This document shows, in pieces, positions 1 through 5,903 of a stretch of 46,526 nucleotides of DNA. The stretch comes from a virus: positions 1 to 46,526 of the IMG/VR virus record IMGVR_UViG_3300028800_000145, one strand, 5' to 3'. Numbering within the stretch: position 1 is the first letter of the stretch; each line of letters starts with the position of its first letter. The notes beneath the pieces are model-generated. The model did not search any database and had not been told where the DNA came from. It saw only the letters and a list, made by a program, of their open reading frames with translations. Position numbers and translations under genes: made by a program.

Positions 1-127
1 TCCTCTTACCCATCCCCCGGCGGTTTAGACCCGGAGGAGGGTGGCCGGTAGAAACCGGACATAGCGCGGTCGAATGCAGTGTTGGCCCTCGCGACCTCGG
101 CGGAGTTGCGCTGCTGCTCCAGCATGT
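1..127. repeat. Terminal redundancy, left copy
   Basis: These 127 bases are identical to 46400-46526. A terminal identity of exactly 127 bases matches a common assembler k-mer size, so it most likely marks a circular contig and not a biological terminal repeat. The repeat lies inside the 3' end of the minus-strand gene that ends at position 6, so that gene is complete once the circle is closed. Confidence 0.95.
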
Positions 128-527
128 CATATACGGTAACAGCCGGAACAGGAGCAGACGGCGGCGGCTCGACGTGCACAGCTTGCGGCTCAGGCTCAGT
201 CGCGAGCAGGTACTTTCCGTCCAGTGACTGCGCGAAGTCTATGACGGCCTGCACGAAGAGGCGCAGTTGATCTGGTGACTCCGCATCGCCCAGTATCGTA
301 GTACCTGGCACGCGGTGATACCGCTGCACTCCGTTCCAGTCGCTCAACACATCTACAAGGATCCTCATACGCGGTCGTGATTCCCCGCGCAGCCTGCGCC
401 TGAACCGCGATTGATCGAACAGCCTATCAGCCAAGGCCTTCTGATCGTCGTTAGCAGTTGTGGCAAGGATCCGCAATGGGCCGTCTATAAGTACGGGTTC
501 GGGAAGCATACGCCAGACTTTGCTCAT
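6..527 (-). CDS. Hypothetical protein, last gene after the circle junction
   Basis: No family is recognised. From the ATG at 527 it is 173 residues: a basic first half with several Arg clusters, then a Pro/Glu-rich linker, then an Arg/Asn/Ala-rich helical segment and a Gly/Ser/Pro tail. The open frame continues upstream to 650, but that part is AT-richer and contains the divergent promoter of the plus-strand operon. No convincing ribosome site decides the start; 527, 509 (after a possible TTGACT-17-TGTTAT promoter) or a GTG at 602 are all possible. It transcribes away from the early plus genes and could be an early regulator, but nothing shows that. Confidence 0.6.
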   Translation of the reverse strand: MSKVWRMLPEPVLIDGPLRILATTANDDQKALADRLFDQSRFRRRLRGESRPRMRILVDVLSDWNGVQRYHRVPGTTILGDAESPDQLRLFVQAVIDFAQSLDGKYLLATEPEPQAVHVEPPPSAPVPAVTVYDMLEQQRNSAEVARANTAFDRAMSGFYRPPSSGSKPPGDG

Positions 528-595
528 AACAAGGAAGATAGCACTGCGAGTCAAATAACTAGCGGTAGCGTGTGCAAGAAAGTTAAGATTTTCCC

Positions 596-631
596 TTGAC
601 ACATTCTGCGTGATTGTGTACATTGCGTACA
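596..631 (+). promoter_or_regulatory. Early promoter with operator-like inverted repeat
   Basis: TTGACA (596-601), a 17-base spacer and TACATT (619-624) form a near-consensus sigma-70 promoter. The predicted transcription start, about 7 bases after the -10, falls on the A of the ATG at 631, so the mRNA would be leaderless. A perfect inverted repeat, TGTAC-ATTGC-GTACA (617-631), overlaps the -10 and the start, as expected for a repressor operator. No repressor gene is recognised nearby; the minus-strand gene diverging from here is one candidate. Confidence 0.7.
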
Positions 632-768
632 TGGAAGCAATCAATCGCATTCAGAGGCAGTGCAAGCGATGCGGGTGGAGCTGGTTTGGCCGGCAGGACG
701 CCGAGCCTGTAGCCTGCCCGCGATGCCGTAGCAAGAAGTGGAACGAATCGAAACAGACTGCTCGTTAG
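631..768 (+). CDS. Small zinc-ribbon protein, first early gene
   Basis: The product is 45 residues, with two CxxC pairs (CKRC near residue 11 and CPRC near 29) separated by a Trp/Gly-rich loop and followed by a basic tail. This is a typical two-knuckle zinc ribbon that could bind nucleic acid or protein. Its ATG sits exactly at the predicted transcription start of the 596-624 promoter, with no Shine-Dalgarno, so translation is probably leaderless. As the first early product it may be regulatory; that is inference. Confidence 0.75.
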   Translation: MEAINRIQRQCKRCGWSWFGRQDAEPVACPRCRSKKWNESKQTAR

Positions 769-792
769 GATACGGGCATTGGAGGAATTGAG

Positions 793-1008
793 ATGACACA
801 GCCGAAGCAATATCGTGATTTCACCGCAACGGAATACGCGACGATGCGTTGCACGTCCTATACGGGCGGATCGTCGTGGTTCAAGAGCGACGGCGGTTAT
901 ATCGTGGTCGGCGCTCGCACGCCAGTCGATATTCAGCGTTTCTTCAACAGCAATCCGCAGGATACGGTACGCGGCGAATTCGTCCCATTTTTGCAAGGTG
1001 AGTTCTAA
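793..1008 (+). CDS. Hypothetical early protein
   Basis: The product is 71 residues with an excellent ribosome site (GGAGG) before the ATG. It is rich in aromatic residues and Thr, with no cysteine pairs or membrane segment. The composition suggests a small folded beta-rich protein. No family is recognised. It lies 24 bases after the zinc-ribbon gene and is probably co-transcribed with it. Confidence 0.7.
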   Translation: MTQPKQYRDFTATEYATMRCTSYTGGSSWFKSDGGYIVVGARTPVDIQRFFNSNPQDTVRGEFVPFLQGEF

Positions 1009-1051
1009 CCGCCTTCGGGCGCATGATTACGGATGGAGGAGGGAAGGGGAG

Positions 1052-1300
1052 ATGGCACAACACTGTTACTGTTCGAGCTTGGCTTATGGCAGATGCGATT
1101 TCTGTACGGGGCTTCGCGTCCCGCCACAGGTTTTTCGCAACAAGCATTTCACAAAGCGCGACTACGAGTGTACGAACGTAGTCGCATGTGTGGCTGGGAC
1201 CGCGCCGAATGAGAACTACGTGCCCGCTGAGGAATCGTTGCTCGATGGACTCACGCAGTTGTGGATTGAGGGCGGCGTGCGTTACTACGGGTGGCTGTAA
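1052..1300 (+). CDS. Cysteine-rich hypothetical protein
   Basis: The product is 82 residues from the ATG at 1052, which follows a purine-rich GGAGG-type site. The N-terminal third carries paired cysteines (CYC, then CDFC), with further cysteines near the middle, suggesting a metal site. Its central codons for QVFRNK come from a 19-base sequence repeated exactly in the next gene. The stop TAA overlaps the next ATG (TAATG), so the two are translationally coupled. Function unknown. Confidence 0.7.
   Translation: MAQHCYCSSLAYGRCDFCTGLRVPPQVFRNKHFTKRDYECTNVVACVAGTAPNENYVPAEESLLDGLTQLWIEGGVRYYGWL
1127..1145 (+). repeat. 19-base direct repeat, copy 1
   Basis: A 19-base sequence beginning CAGGTTTTTCGC is repeated exactly at 1372-1390. 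Both copies are read in frame as QVFRNK in two adjacent, otherwise dissimilar genes. Confidence 0.9.
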
Positions 1301-1434
1301 TGCCAGTCCATGACGAGGTTCCATTTCGCAAAGGTCAACGCGTTCTGGTCAGACAAAACTGGATTCGCGATCAGGTTTTTCGCAACAAGCGTGGGCACCG
1401 CAGCCACGAGCTGGACACTGCGGTTGTTGACTGA
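1300..1434 (+). CDS. Small basic protein, KOW/SH3-like
   Basis: The product is 44 residues, starting at the ATG that overlaps the preceding stop. The segment FRKGQRVLVRQNW looks like the first strands of a small SH3 or KOW barrel, followed by a basic helix. A longer ORF in another frame (1310-1495) has poor composition and no ribosome site, so this frame is preferred. It contains the second copy of the 19-base repeat (1372-1390). Role unknown; nucleic-acid binding is plausible from the charge. Confidence 0.55.
   Translation: MPVHDEVPFRKGQRVLVRQNWIRDQVFRNKRGHRSHELDTAVVD
1372..1390 (+). repeat. 19-base direct repeat, copy 2
   Basis: Exact second copy of the sequence at 1127-1145, again read as QVFRNK. 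The flanking bases differ on both sides, so the identity ends sharply. Confidence 0.9.
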
Positions 1435-1533
1435 GCTGCTAGCACAAAGGGCAAGGAAAGTATGGAGCCTTAGAGCACGTCGCCCAGCGGTTTAGGAAAC
1501 CGGCTAGTGGCTCAGTGAATGGAGGCGGGAGAA

Positions 1534-1710
1534 ATGGCAAGGCTGCAATGGGTGTTACAAAAACTCACAGACGTAAGGGCGCAATTCCGTGCCGACAATC
1601 CACCGCCTTACTTGGATCTGTCCACAGACGGGCAGATCTACCGCGTGCTCACTGAAGCCATCGATGAGATTCAGTTATTGACAACTGAGGAGGCCAGCAA
1701 TGAGCGTTGA
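1534..1710 (+). CDS. Hypothetical helical protein
   Basis: The product is 58 residues. The ATG at 1534 is chosen over 1519 because a GGCGGGAG purine run sits just before it. Two amphipathic helices flank a Pro-rich turn (NPPPYLDL). There are no cysteines or membrane segment. It overlaps the next gene by 11 bases, so the pair is probably coupled. Family unknown. Confidence 0.65.
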   Translation: MARLQWVLQKLTDVRAQFRADNPPPYLDLSTDGQIYRVLTEAIDEIQLLTTEEASNER

Positions 1711-2047
1711 GGAACTGTTGGCGAAGGCGAGCGCACGACCGTGGGAAGTTACTGGCGGCAATAACTGCCCGATTTACGTCAACCAAGTAGCGGGCGAGAA
1801 GTTCGGCGTGGCCATGATGGACGGTTTACTTGAGCAGCGACGCTTAGACGCTGAGCTTATCGTGCTGGCCGTCAACTCCTTTGAGGCACAGCGGGATCTG
1901 CTGAAAGACATGACGGCGGCGCTGGATCGGGCGCGGTTGCAACTCATCGTGGAAGGATACGCCACCGACCACATGCAATACCCGATCCTGAGTGAACTTG
2001 AGCCCGTGCTCGCCCGTGCTCGCATGGCGCTCGGAGGTGGGAAATGA
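1700..2047 (+). CDS. Hypothetical phage protein
   Basis: The product is 115 residues with a good ribosome site (GAGGAGG). The pattern ARPWEV near the start and DAELIVLAVNSF in the middle recalls a widespread group of small phage proteins that look like degenerate cofactor- or nucleotide-binding folds, usually of unknown function. The C-terminal half is helical. It overlaps the next ATG (ATGA). Confidence 0.7.
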   Translation: MSVEELLAKASARPWEVTGGNNCPIYVNQVAGEKFGVAMMDGLLEQRRLDAELIVLAVNSFEAQRDLLKDMTAALDRARLQLIVEGYATDHMQYPILSELEPVLARARMALGGGK

Positions 2048-2220
2048 GGAAAGTCAAGTGCATCTGTGGCGAAGCTGGCAAGGATGGAACCCAAGCACAT
2101 ACAACTCAAAGCAAGCGCCGGTTCCGCTTTGTTCGCTGGCCGAAGAAAATCATTGACTGCTGCACCAACCACGCTTGGAATTACGCTCAGAGTTCGGCGT
2201 TTGAGGAAGTTCGCAAGTGA
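2044..2220 (+). CDS. Small basic cysteine-containing protein
   Basis: The product is 58 residues, coupled by ATGA to the gene before it. CIC near residue 6 and a CC pair near 39 with a following His may form a metal site. A strongly basic middle (SKRRFRFVRWPKK) suggests nucleic-acid contact. Its stop overlaps a GTG start of a tiny membrane protein. No family recognised. Confidence 0.65.
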   Translation: MRKVKCICGEAGKDGTQAHTTQSKRRFRFVRWPKKIIDCCTNHAWNYAQSSAFEEVRK

Positions 2221-2318
2221 TCCCCCTCTCCGCATTGGCGGTAGCCCTCGGACTCGGCACCCTCGCATGGGCCGTGCCTGACCCGTTCCTGCGCTGGGCC
2301 TGCGTGGGTGAGTTGTGA
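2217..2318 (+). CDS. Tiny membrane peptide
   Basis: The product is 33 residues from a GTG overlapping the previous stop. Residues 3-20 form one hydrophobic helix, ending before PDP. Its TGA overlaps the GTG start of the M50-like protease (GTGA). The tight coupling suggests it is made together with the protease and may sit beside it in the membrane. Confidence 0.5.
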   Translation: MIPLSALAVALGLGTLAWAVPDPFLRWACVGEL

Positions 2319-2677
2319 AACTACAAGCGTTCCTAATCGCGGTGATGGTCGGCAGCACGTTGGTTCACGAGCTGGGGCACTGTGCTGCCGGATGGTGGTT
2401 CGGCTATCGTGTGGTCGGGCTGCGCTGGATTCCGCCTGGAGTTCACCTGCGGGGGCCACGCGGCAAGTACGGTGTCGCCCCTCGCGTAGAATGCCTGGCC
2501 GTGGCGCTGGGAGGCCCGTGCGCGACGATTGCAACCACAGCCGTAGTTTGGAGCCTTGGATTGCCATTTTGCGCGTTCTTGTGGGCGCTGTGCGGATTGT
2601 CGGAATTAGCTATCCCGTGGGTTAATGGAACTGATTGGAATCAAATCATAACGGCCTTATTCAAGGCAGAAAGGTAA
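2315..2677 (+). CDS. Mini M50 (site-2-protease-like) membrane metalloprotease
   Basis: The product is 120 residues. A first membrane helix carries HELGH at residues 18-22, the HExxH zinc motif of M50 intramembrane proteases. Two further hydrophobic stretches follow (about 60-80 and 83-100). PWVNGTDWNQ (about 101-110), with Asp107, stands where the family has its third zinc ligand in an N/D-G motif. M50 enzymes cut membrane-bound substrates within the bilayer. This copy is far shorter than standard S2P and has no PDZ domain. It starts at a GTG overlapping the tiny membrane peptide and is followed 4 bases later by the Flp pilin gene, so the pilin or the host pilus system may be its target (inference). 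Confidence 0.75.
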   Translation: MKLQAFLIAVMVGSTLVHELGHCAAGWWFGYRVVGLRWIPPGVHLRGPRGKYGVAPRVECLAVALGGPCATIATTAVVWSLGLPFCAFLWALCGLSELAIPWVNGTDWNQIITALFKAER

Positions 2678-2681
2678 CACA

Positions 2682-2846
2682 ATGAAAACGCTACTTCGCA
2701 ATCTGATTCATGAGGATTCCGGCCAAGACCTGATCGAGTACGCCCTGATCGCTTTGCTGGTCGCTGTGGGCTGCATTGCCGGCATGGGCACGCTGGCGAC
2801 GAAGATCAACGCCGAGTTTGTCAGCATCGCTGGCAAGCTGACCTAA
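2682..2846 (+). CDS. flp: Flp/Tad type IVb pilin
   Basis: The product is 54 residues with all marks of a Flp major pilin. There is a short charged leader ending in Gly14, then QDLIEY, an exact match to the G/xxxxEY prepilin-peptidase site with Glu+5 and Tyr+6. A single hydrophobic helix and a short Gly/Ser/Lys C-terminal end follow. Flp pilins polymerise into Tad pili for adhesion after cutting by TadV/CpaA-type peptidases. No tad assembly genes occur here, so it could only act through the host machinery. It follows the M50-like protease closely in the early operon. A pilin on a phage could alter or block the host's pili (inference). Confidence 0.9.
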   Translation: MKTLLRNLIHEDSGQDLIEYALIALLVAVGCIAGMGTLATKINAEFVSIAGKLT

Positions 2847-2926
2847 CAACCGACGCGGCAGGGTGGGAAGCTCTGCCGCTATTCTCCACGGCAGTAACCG
2901 TGCCAATAGCGATGGAGGAGGAGAGA

Positions 2927-3304
2927 ATGTCAGACCTGACGAAGTCCGAGGTTGAAGCGTTAGAGACTGTGGACTCGACCGATGGGGCTGAATACCCCTA
3001 CGAGGTTATGGAGCTTGTCGCGCTCCGAGACAAAGGCATGGTCACGTTTAGTGGCAAGCGTGGCCCCGGCAATGTGTGGTATCGCGTGGAGCTTACCGAC
3101 GCCGGCCGCGAAGCTCTTAACAGCGATATTGAAGAAGCACATCCCCAGGCCGAAGGTTCCGAACAGGGTGAGAAAGTTCCCCTTCTCTTTGGTCGTTTCC
3201 GATTTCCTAGCAGACTGGAGGAGTTCTACAGCATCCTTCTGCTCTGCTTCGTGGCGGGCAGTATGTTCGGTTTCTGCGCCGCCTTCTTGGTCTTTCATAG
3301 GTGA
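2927..3304 (+). CDS. Winged-helix-like protein with C-terminal membrane anchor
   Basis: The product is 125 residues. The ATG at 2927 has a GGAGGAGGAGAG site; an upstream in-frame ATG does not. Residues 1-70 read like a small winged helix (SEVEALETV, then LRDKGMV, then ELTDAGREAL). A linker leads to a C-terminal membrane helix (about 106-123, with FVAGSMFGFCAAF). Such a layout suggests a membrane-tethered regulator or sensor. It follows the pilin by 80 bases, and its function may be tied to the envelope. Confidence 0.65.
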   Translation: MSDLTKSEVEALETVDSTDGAEYPYEVMELVALRDKGMVTFSGKRGPGNVWYRVELTDAGREALNSDIEEAHPQAEGSEQGEKVPLLFGRFRFPSRLEEFYSILLLCFVAGSMFGFCAAFLVFHR

Positions 3305-3329
3305 AGGCGAAATTGTAGCACAATAACAG

Positions 3330-3368
3330 TTGACAGGCATTAATTATTGCGCTACAACACATTGCGCT
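3330..3368 (+). promoter_or_regulatory. Consensus promoter with direct repeat
   Basis: TTGACA (3330-3335), 17 bases and TACAAC (3353-3358) form a good sigma-70 promoter in the 134-base gap before the gene at 3439. ATTGCGCT occurs at 3346-3353 and again at 3361-3368, exactly 15 bases apart, straddling the -10 and the predicted start. This may be a pair of protein-binding half sites. Confidence 0.65.
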
Positions 3369-3438
3369 GCACTCCGGCGATGGCGGCTGGGGTCGAGCGT
3401 GACTTCTGGAGTGTCGATCAACTAATTGAGGCTGCAAT

Positions 3439-3834
3439 ATGACTGACTGGGTTACCGAACGAAACAAGTGCTCGATAGACAAAGTATTTGAGCAGATGCG
3501 TCTGGACGTTAAAGACGATGTTGAAAAGCGGCAGGAGCTAAGAGTAAAACACCCTGAATTCGGCTTCCTTACCGGATTTCATTTTAATTCGAGCACGAGC
3601 AAGTTCTCTGCGTCTACGCAGAGACAAGGCGGAAGCCTCTCGATAACTTTCTGTAACCGCAAGAGCCGAATTGCCGTTATGGACGAAAACGACAAAGAGT
3701 TTATGAGCGGTACGCTGACCCTCACCGACGATATGGAATGCCGCATTGTGGTGAGCGGTGAATCTCAGCCGCTAGAGCCGTGGCAGTTCCGAAAGAGGGC
3801 ATTGGAGAAACTTTTCTTCGGTGGAGACGAGTAA
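3439..3834 (+). CDS. Hypothetical protein
   Basis: The product is 131 residues with GAGG before the ATG. An N-terminal helical third is followed by a beta-rich part with alternating polar and hydrophobic residues (about 45-105). There are no metal motifs or membrane segments. It is transcribed from the 3330 promoter. The stop TAA overlaps the ATG of a very short downstream frame. Family unknown. Confidence 0.7.
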   Translation: MTDWVTERNKCSIDKVFEQMRLDVKDDVEKRQELRVKHPEFGFLTGFHFNSSTSKFSASTQRQGGSLSITFCNRKSRIAVMDENDKEFMSGTLTLTDDMECRIVVSGESQPLEPWQFRKRALEKLFFGGDE

Positions 3835-3902
3835 TGGCGTCCCACATCGAAGAATTACGCGGTGTCATTCGCAAGCTGCACGGAGCGGAACCTACGCATT
3901 AG
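3834..3902 (+). pseudogene. Truncated N-terminus of a small conserved bacterial family
   Basis: Only 22 codons run from a TAATG overlap to a TAG. The sequence (IEELRGVIRKLHG, then Ala-Glu-Pro-Thr-His) resembles, from memory, the start of a family of about 90 residues common in acidobacteria and other soil bacteria. In that family the next residues are Val-Glu-Ser-Val-Pro. Here the frame stops directly after the His, so it looks like a cut-off remnant. It could also be a genuine micro-protein. Confidence 0.4.
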
Positions 3903-3981
3903 GAGCGGTAAAATCAGGTAGTGGGTCAGTTTGAAATTGAAGCCCCTCGCACACACTGCCGATTCATGCAATGATGTGATT

Positions 3982-4239
3982 ATGCCAAGACGTACTCACG
4001 GCGACCACGATTTCTTCGTCAACGCCCGCCGAGTCGTGGAGCAGGCCATCGGAGAACACATGGACGGTACGCCGCTCGAAGACCAGAACGTTGGCAAGAG
4101 TCCGGCGGCCATTGCTCGCGGCAAGAAGGGCGGCAAGGCTGGAGGACGGGCAAGGGCGCATGTGCTGACTCCGGAGCGCCGCTCCGAGATCGCCAAGAAA
4201 GCGGCTAGGGCCCGATGGGCAGAGCCCACCGAATCCTAG
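3982..4239 (+). CDS. Basic protein with histone-H1-like GKKGG motif
   Basis: The product is 85 residues from the ATG at 3982; the longer frame from 3931 lacks a ribosome site. An N-terminal segment with FNVNARRVV-like residues (FFVNARRVVEQ) is followed by KSPAAIARGKKGGKAGG and a Lys/Arg/Ala-rich helical end (EIAKKAARARW). This layout recurs in small acidobacterial and proteobacterial proteins of unknown role. The basic Gly-Lys segment suggests DNA or RNA binding. The ribosome site is weak. Confidence 0.7.
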   Translation: MPRRTHGDHDFFVNARRVVEQAIGEHMDGTPLEDQNVGKSPAAIARGKKGGKAGGRARAHVLTPERRSEIAKKAARARWAEPTES

Positions 4240-4284
4240 CCACCGTTACAACTGGTTAGTTAGGCCGTACAGCGCCTAAGTGTC

Positions 4285-4470
4285 CTACAGACCTACGGTC
4301 AGGGAAGCTGTCGTGGCGCGGTACTCGCAGAGCGGGCACTCGCACGTTGACCCTTCACCAACCGCATGAAAGTAAAACTGGGTTGAAGAATTGAACACCG
4401 GCAGCCAAAGCCCCGGTGCAACCTGAGGACCGGTAAGACCCTCAGTTACTACTGGATGTTCGTTAATCAT
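4285..4470 (-). CDS. Small cysteine-motif protein
   Basis: The product is 61 residues from the ATG at 4470, which has an AGAGGT ribosome site 9 bases upstream. A Pro/Trp-rich middle (GLWLPVF) is followed by CECPLCEYR near the C-terminus, a likely metal knuckle. It is oriented against the surrounding early plus genes. A GTG at 4491 would add seven residues. No family recognised. Confidence 0.5.
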   Translation of the reverse strand: MINEHPVVTEGLTGPQVAPGLWLPVFNSSTQFYFHAVGEGSTCECPLCEYRATTASLTVGL

Positions 4471-4655
4471 GTTATTGACCTCTGGACCCACTTTTTAAGG
4501 GGGCCGGAAACACTACGTGGAGTTATCCATTGGGCGGCCTTGGGTTTATCAGGCCCATTGCCGCTTCTGGCGCTGACTACGAGACCGTAGCCGGTAAACT
4601 CAATCTTGACAAATGCAACTTTCGGGCGTACCGTCGAATCAGATTTAGATGTAAA

Positions 4656-4720
4656 CCGTCGGCTTTATCACCCGACGGCGGGCTTCCCGGCCAACCGAGT
4701 GACCTCCGGTTGGCCTTTTG
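4656..4720 (+). terminator. Double hairpin with T-tract
   Basis: A 7-bp stem (CCGTCGG...CCGACGG, 4656-4678) is followed by an 8-bp stem (GGCCAACC...GGTTGGCC, 4689-4715) and TTTTGTTTT. The second is a classic intrinsic terminator for plus-strand transcripts and closes the early plus block ending at 4239. The first stem may belong to a small RNA or to a terminator in the other direction. Confidence 0.8.
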
Positions 4721-4724
4721 TTTT

Positions 4725-4874
4725 CTACGATAACTCGACCCCCTCTTCGGTAACCCCGTCATTCTCTAATACTGGCGGTTCGGCTCGGATTGCCTGAATT
4801 GCAGAATCTAGTTGCGCCTTCTTAGCCTCCAGATCGGCGATCACGGCTTCGTAATCAATCGGGTTAGTGCTCAT
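4725..4874 (-). CDS. Small coiled-coil protein
   Basis: The product is 49 residues from the ATG at 4874 (GAGGAAG site). IDYEAVIADLEAKKAQLDSAIQAI is one amphipathic helix with heptad character, followed by an acidic tail. Short proteins with this YEAVLADL...AQLDAAI pattern are, from memory, common in acidobacterial and soil-bacterial genomes with no known role. The gene ends 5 bases before the hairpin terminator. Confidence 0.6.
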   Translation of the reverse strand: MSTNPIDYEAVIADLEAKKAQLDSAIQAIRAEPPVLENDGVTEEGVELS

Positions 4875-5121
4875 GGCTTCCTCTTCATCGGACTGGAATT
4901 CGAGTCCCACTATGTGGTATGCTAGAAGCAGTAGAGGCCAGTAAAAATGCGGCCTCCACTGCATCGGTCTGGGGAGTTACCTTAACCCCTTGCCCCTCTT
5001 AAGGGCTTGGCTGTCTTCTCAACCGAACCTCCTGCGCCGTTGGTTCGAGCTTTCACTTGGCGGTGGACTCGAACCTTCGGCAATGCTGCATCCGTATAGG
5101 TAGGCTTGTTGGTGTTGTGCC
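4875..5121. other. Non-coding stretch with inverted repeats
   Basis: No supported gene is present. It holds a 6-bp stem (GAGGCC...GGCCTC, 4934-4956), a weaker GCCC/GGGC hairpin near 4990-5005, and an 8-bp perfect inverted repeat GGTTCGAG...CTCGAACC (5042-5049 and 5068-5075) with an 18-base loop. No convincing promoter for the gene at 5122 was found. Confidence 0.6.
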
Positions 5122-5364
5122 ATGTTTGCCCGAATCAAAGAAACATATCGAATCCTATCTTACCGTGAGCCGCATAGTGGCCCTGAAATACAGGCAGTCA
5201 GAGACGCACTAGCTGACTACATAGTGTCCGAAGGCTGCTCATGCTGTCGCAATGAGGAAGCGCACACCGAAGCTAAAGCCAAGTTGGCTAGACTGCTGGA
5301 AGTTCCCGCCTATAAGGACGGCTCGGGATGGGACTTTTATAAATTCGGGAGCAAGCGCAAGTGA
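5122..5364 (+). CDS. Hypothetical protein with CSCC motif
   Basis: The product is 80 residues. A Tyr/Arg-rich N-terminus is followed by a helix, CSCCRNEEAH near residue 38 (a possible metal site with the following His), and a second helix with KAKLARLL. The C-terminus is Gly/Lys/aromatic. The ribosome site is poor, so it may depend on transcripts entering from upstream or start unusually. Composition and codon use look genuine. Family unknown. Confidence 0.6.
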   Translation: MFARIKETYRILSYREPHSGPEIQAVRDALADYIVSEGCSCCRNEEAHTEAKAKLARLLEVPAYKDGSGWDFYKFGSKRK

Positions 5365-5531
5365 ACCCCCGCCTCCCGCTGGCCCTCGCCATCTCGCTTA
5401 CTGTCCGCGGCGATTCAGGATTCCCGCGGCGATATTCGCGGCACTCACCGCCTGCGCGACGTTGGGCTTGGGCGAGCACTGGCAAGTCGATCTTTGGGCG
5501 GCAATCCCGTTTACCGGGTTGGTGATCTGGA
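5365..5531 (+). other. Possible decayed membrane-protein gene
   Basis: A frame with no good start encodes two hydrophobic stretches (IPAAIFAALTACATLGLG and AAIPFTGLVIWIT). A GTG start at 5361, coupled to the preceding gene, opens in a different frame with a hydrophobic start (LPLALAISL). Together they look like one small membrane protein broken by a frameshift. Alternatively the stretch is non-coding. Confidence 0.3.
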
Positions 5532-5903
5532 TTACAAACAGGATGCCCCTACAGCGCGTTGTGGGCCGTGTTTTAGCCCTTTCTGCCTCGCGGTCAGGTC
5601 TGAGGCCACCGGCTTCCGATAGCAACGCTCTAGCGCCCTCTGGAACGAATTGCGGTGTATCCCGATCCGTCTAGCCGCAGCGCACTTATTCCCCTGCTCG
5701 ATTACCAGCGCCCGTCTCAGGTACTCGGCCTCGATCATCCGGCGGAGCTGCTGGTGCTTAACTCCCTTGCCTTCCATCTCAGCCACAAAGACTTCCACAA
5801 ATTCCACAACATTACCGCGACGGGATACGCGGGTCAGTAGCGGCTCGTCGGGCGAGGCCCAGGCGTCGGAAGGGGTTTGATTACCGTAGGGCTGTGCGCT
5901 CAT
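5532..5903 (-). CDS. Fis-type helix-turn-helix protein
   Basis: The product is 123 residues. The middle and C-terminal part (YLRRALVIEQGNKCAAARRI, then GIHRNSFQRALER) matches the C-terminal DNA-binding helices of Fis/NtrC-type proteins. In these the Gly-Asn-...-Ala-Ala-Arg turn precedes the recognition helix. It has no ATPase or receiver domain. It is the last gene of the minus-strand replication operon and starts in an ATGA overlap with the methyltransferase stop. A role in organising phage DNA or in regulation is likely but unproven. Confidence 0.75.
   Translation of the reverse strand: MSAQPYGNQTPSDAWASPDEPLLTRVSRRGNVVEFVEVFVAEMEGKGVKHQQLRRMIEAEYLRRALVIEQGNKCAAARRIGIHRNSFQRALERCYRKPVASDLTARQKGLKHGPQRAVGASCL

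Noticed and set aside
1-127. A biological direct terminal repeat of 127 bases
   Set aside because: The length equals a usual assembler k-mer and the repeat lies inside a coding region. Circular assembly overlap explains it better.
1310-1495. Plus-strand ORF of 61 codons
   Set aside because: The frame starting at 1300 has TAATG coupling and better composition over the same stretch.
5042-5075. tRNA gene or T-arm remnant on the minus strand (GGTTCGAGTCC)
   Set aside because: The T-stem does not pair properly, and no matching acceptor, D-arm or anticodon arm is found at the right distance. Only the GGTTCGAG/CTCGAACC inverted repeat is real.
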